In this document: positions 63,799-64,000 of the stretch, in pieces
How the letters are laid out: each line of letters opens with the position of its first letter
Position numbering within the stretch: position 1 is the first letter of the stretch
Assembly: GCA_963169345.1 (NCBI GenBank)
Contig: CAUJCT010000013.1
Span: 1 to 64,000, forward strand
Source: Bacteroidota bacterium
GTDB lineage: Bacteria; Bacteroidota; Bacteroidia; NS11-12g; UBA955
Reading direction: 5' to 3'
Length of the DNA: 64,000 nucleotides
The notes under the pieces: model-generated
The model's database searches: none
What the model was told of the DNA's origin: nothing
What the model saw: the letters and a program-made list of their open reading frames with translations, nothing else
Position numbers and translations under genes: made by a program

Positions 63799-64000
63799 AT
63801 GAAAACTACAATTTCACGCATTTTAGTATCGTTAACCCTTATATTTTTATTGAATGGTTGCGAAGACAAGTGTTTTTATTATGTAGACCGTGTAAACTTC
63901 GACCCCATTTTGCAACCATTATCTGAGATTAAATCCTCGTTTGAAGTGCAAAGTGATTATGCTATTTCTAAACCTGGCAACATATACTCATACAAGAACT
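63799..64000 (+). CDS. Lipoprotein, 5' part only (runs off the window)
   Basis: ATG at 63799 opens a signal peptide with lipobox LNGC (MKTTISRILVSLTLIFLLNG then CEDKCFYYVDRVNFD). 67 codons are in the window. It is divergent from the two barrel-like genes with 46 bases between starts. No function recognised from this fragment. Confidence 0.65.
   Translation, partial: MKTTISRILVSLTLIFLLNGCEDKCFYYVDRVNFDPILQPLSEIKSSFEVQSDYAISKPGNIYSYKN

Overview
The window comes from a low-GC, gliding/T9SS-type Bacteroidota chromosome. Evidence: a gldD-gldE-ssb-mutY cluster; two giant secreted proteins ending in type-A T9SS sorting domains (YPNPA motif); promoter boxes of the Bacteroidota TAnnTTTG type; almost no Shine-Dalgarno sequences; and family choices typical of the phylum (YwqK-like repeat proteins, Haem_bd, TlpA-like thioredoxins, tandem POT peptide transporters). 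I cannot place it to family from sequence alone. No rRNA, tRNA, CRISPR array, phage or intact insertion sequence was seen.

Layout. 1-7 kb: gliding/DNA-repair cluster on the minus strand, then HU, a TPR protein, a 29-residue very basic protein and RNase G on the plus strand, then a secreted MsrB-MsrA fusion. 7-16 kb: accessory region with two YwqK-like proteins, a TlpA-like thioredoxin, and a lipoprotein plus a 1622-residue secreted gluzincin/beta-helix protein flanked by diverged ~350-bp direct repeats. 16-31 kb: housekeeping (FtsH, Kbl, heme-binding protein, TPR protein, AnmK, two POT transporters, an orphan ECF sigma factor, RecQ, KdsD, ManC). 32-33 kb: a four-helix-bundle gene framed by inverted octamer-repeat arrays. 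33-45 kb: thioredoxin/rhodanese operon, EbfC, Fhs, a lipoprotein, DUF58, HutH, LepB, DapB and ClpB. 45-52 kb: small accessory enzymes (Arr, YjbR, DUF1272, DHFR-like, AAA/DUF4143 ATPase, TerC) and a cyclase-like protein. 52.7-58.3 kb: a 1876-residue PKD/Ig-like T9SS substrate. 58.8-64 kb: MurB, HutU, two paralogous putative outer-membrane proteins and the start of a lipoprotein.

How genes work together. GldD/GldE belong to the gliding/T9SS machinery that would export the two giant proteins. The envelope theme recurs: MurB, AnmK (wall recycling), KdsD (Kdo for LPS), ManC (GDP-mannose), LepB (signal peptidase) and periplasmic thiol/methionine repair (TlpA-like, rhodanese-thioredoxin, MsrBA). Histidine degradation is split, with hutH and hutU 20 kb apart.

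The most unusual feature is a family of modular intergenic repeat islands at ~32.0, 32.8, 42.3, 50.6, 61.5 and 62.2 kb. They are built from two octamer arrays (GCTGAA-type and GTTAAGTY-type), a conserved linker (TCGCGGTAGA), a ~100-bp module and a hairpin module. They abut ORF 3' ends, and the GTTAAGTY array puts stop codons in all six frames. Other points are a 40-bp near-perfect palindrome over the promoter of the AAA/DUF4143 gene, a murB gene without an ATG/GTG/TTG start for its full domain, and a rhodanese domain without its active-site cysteine.
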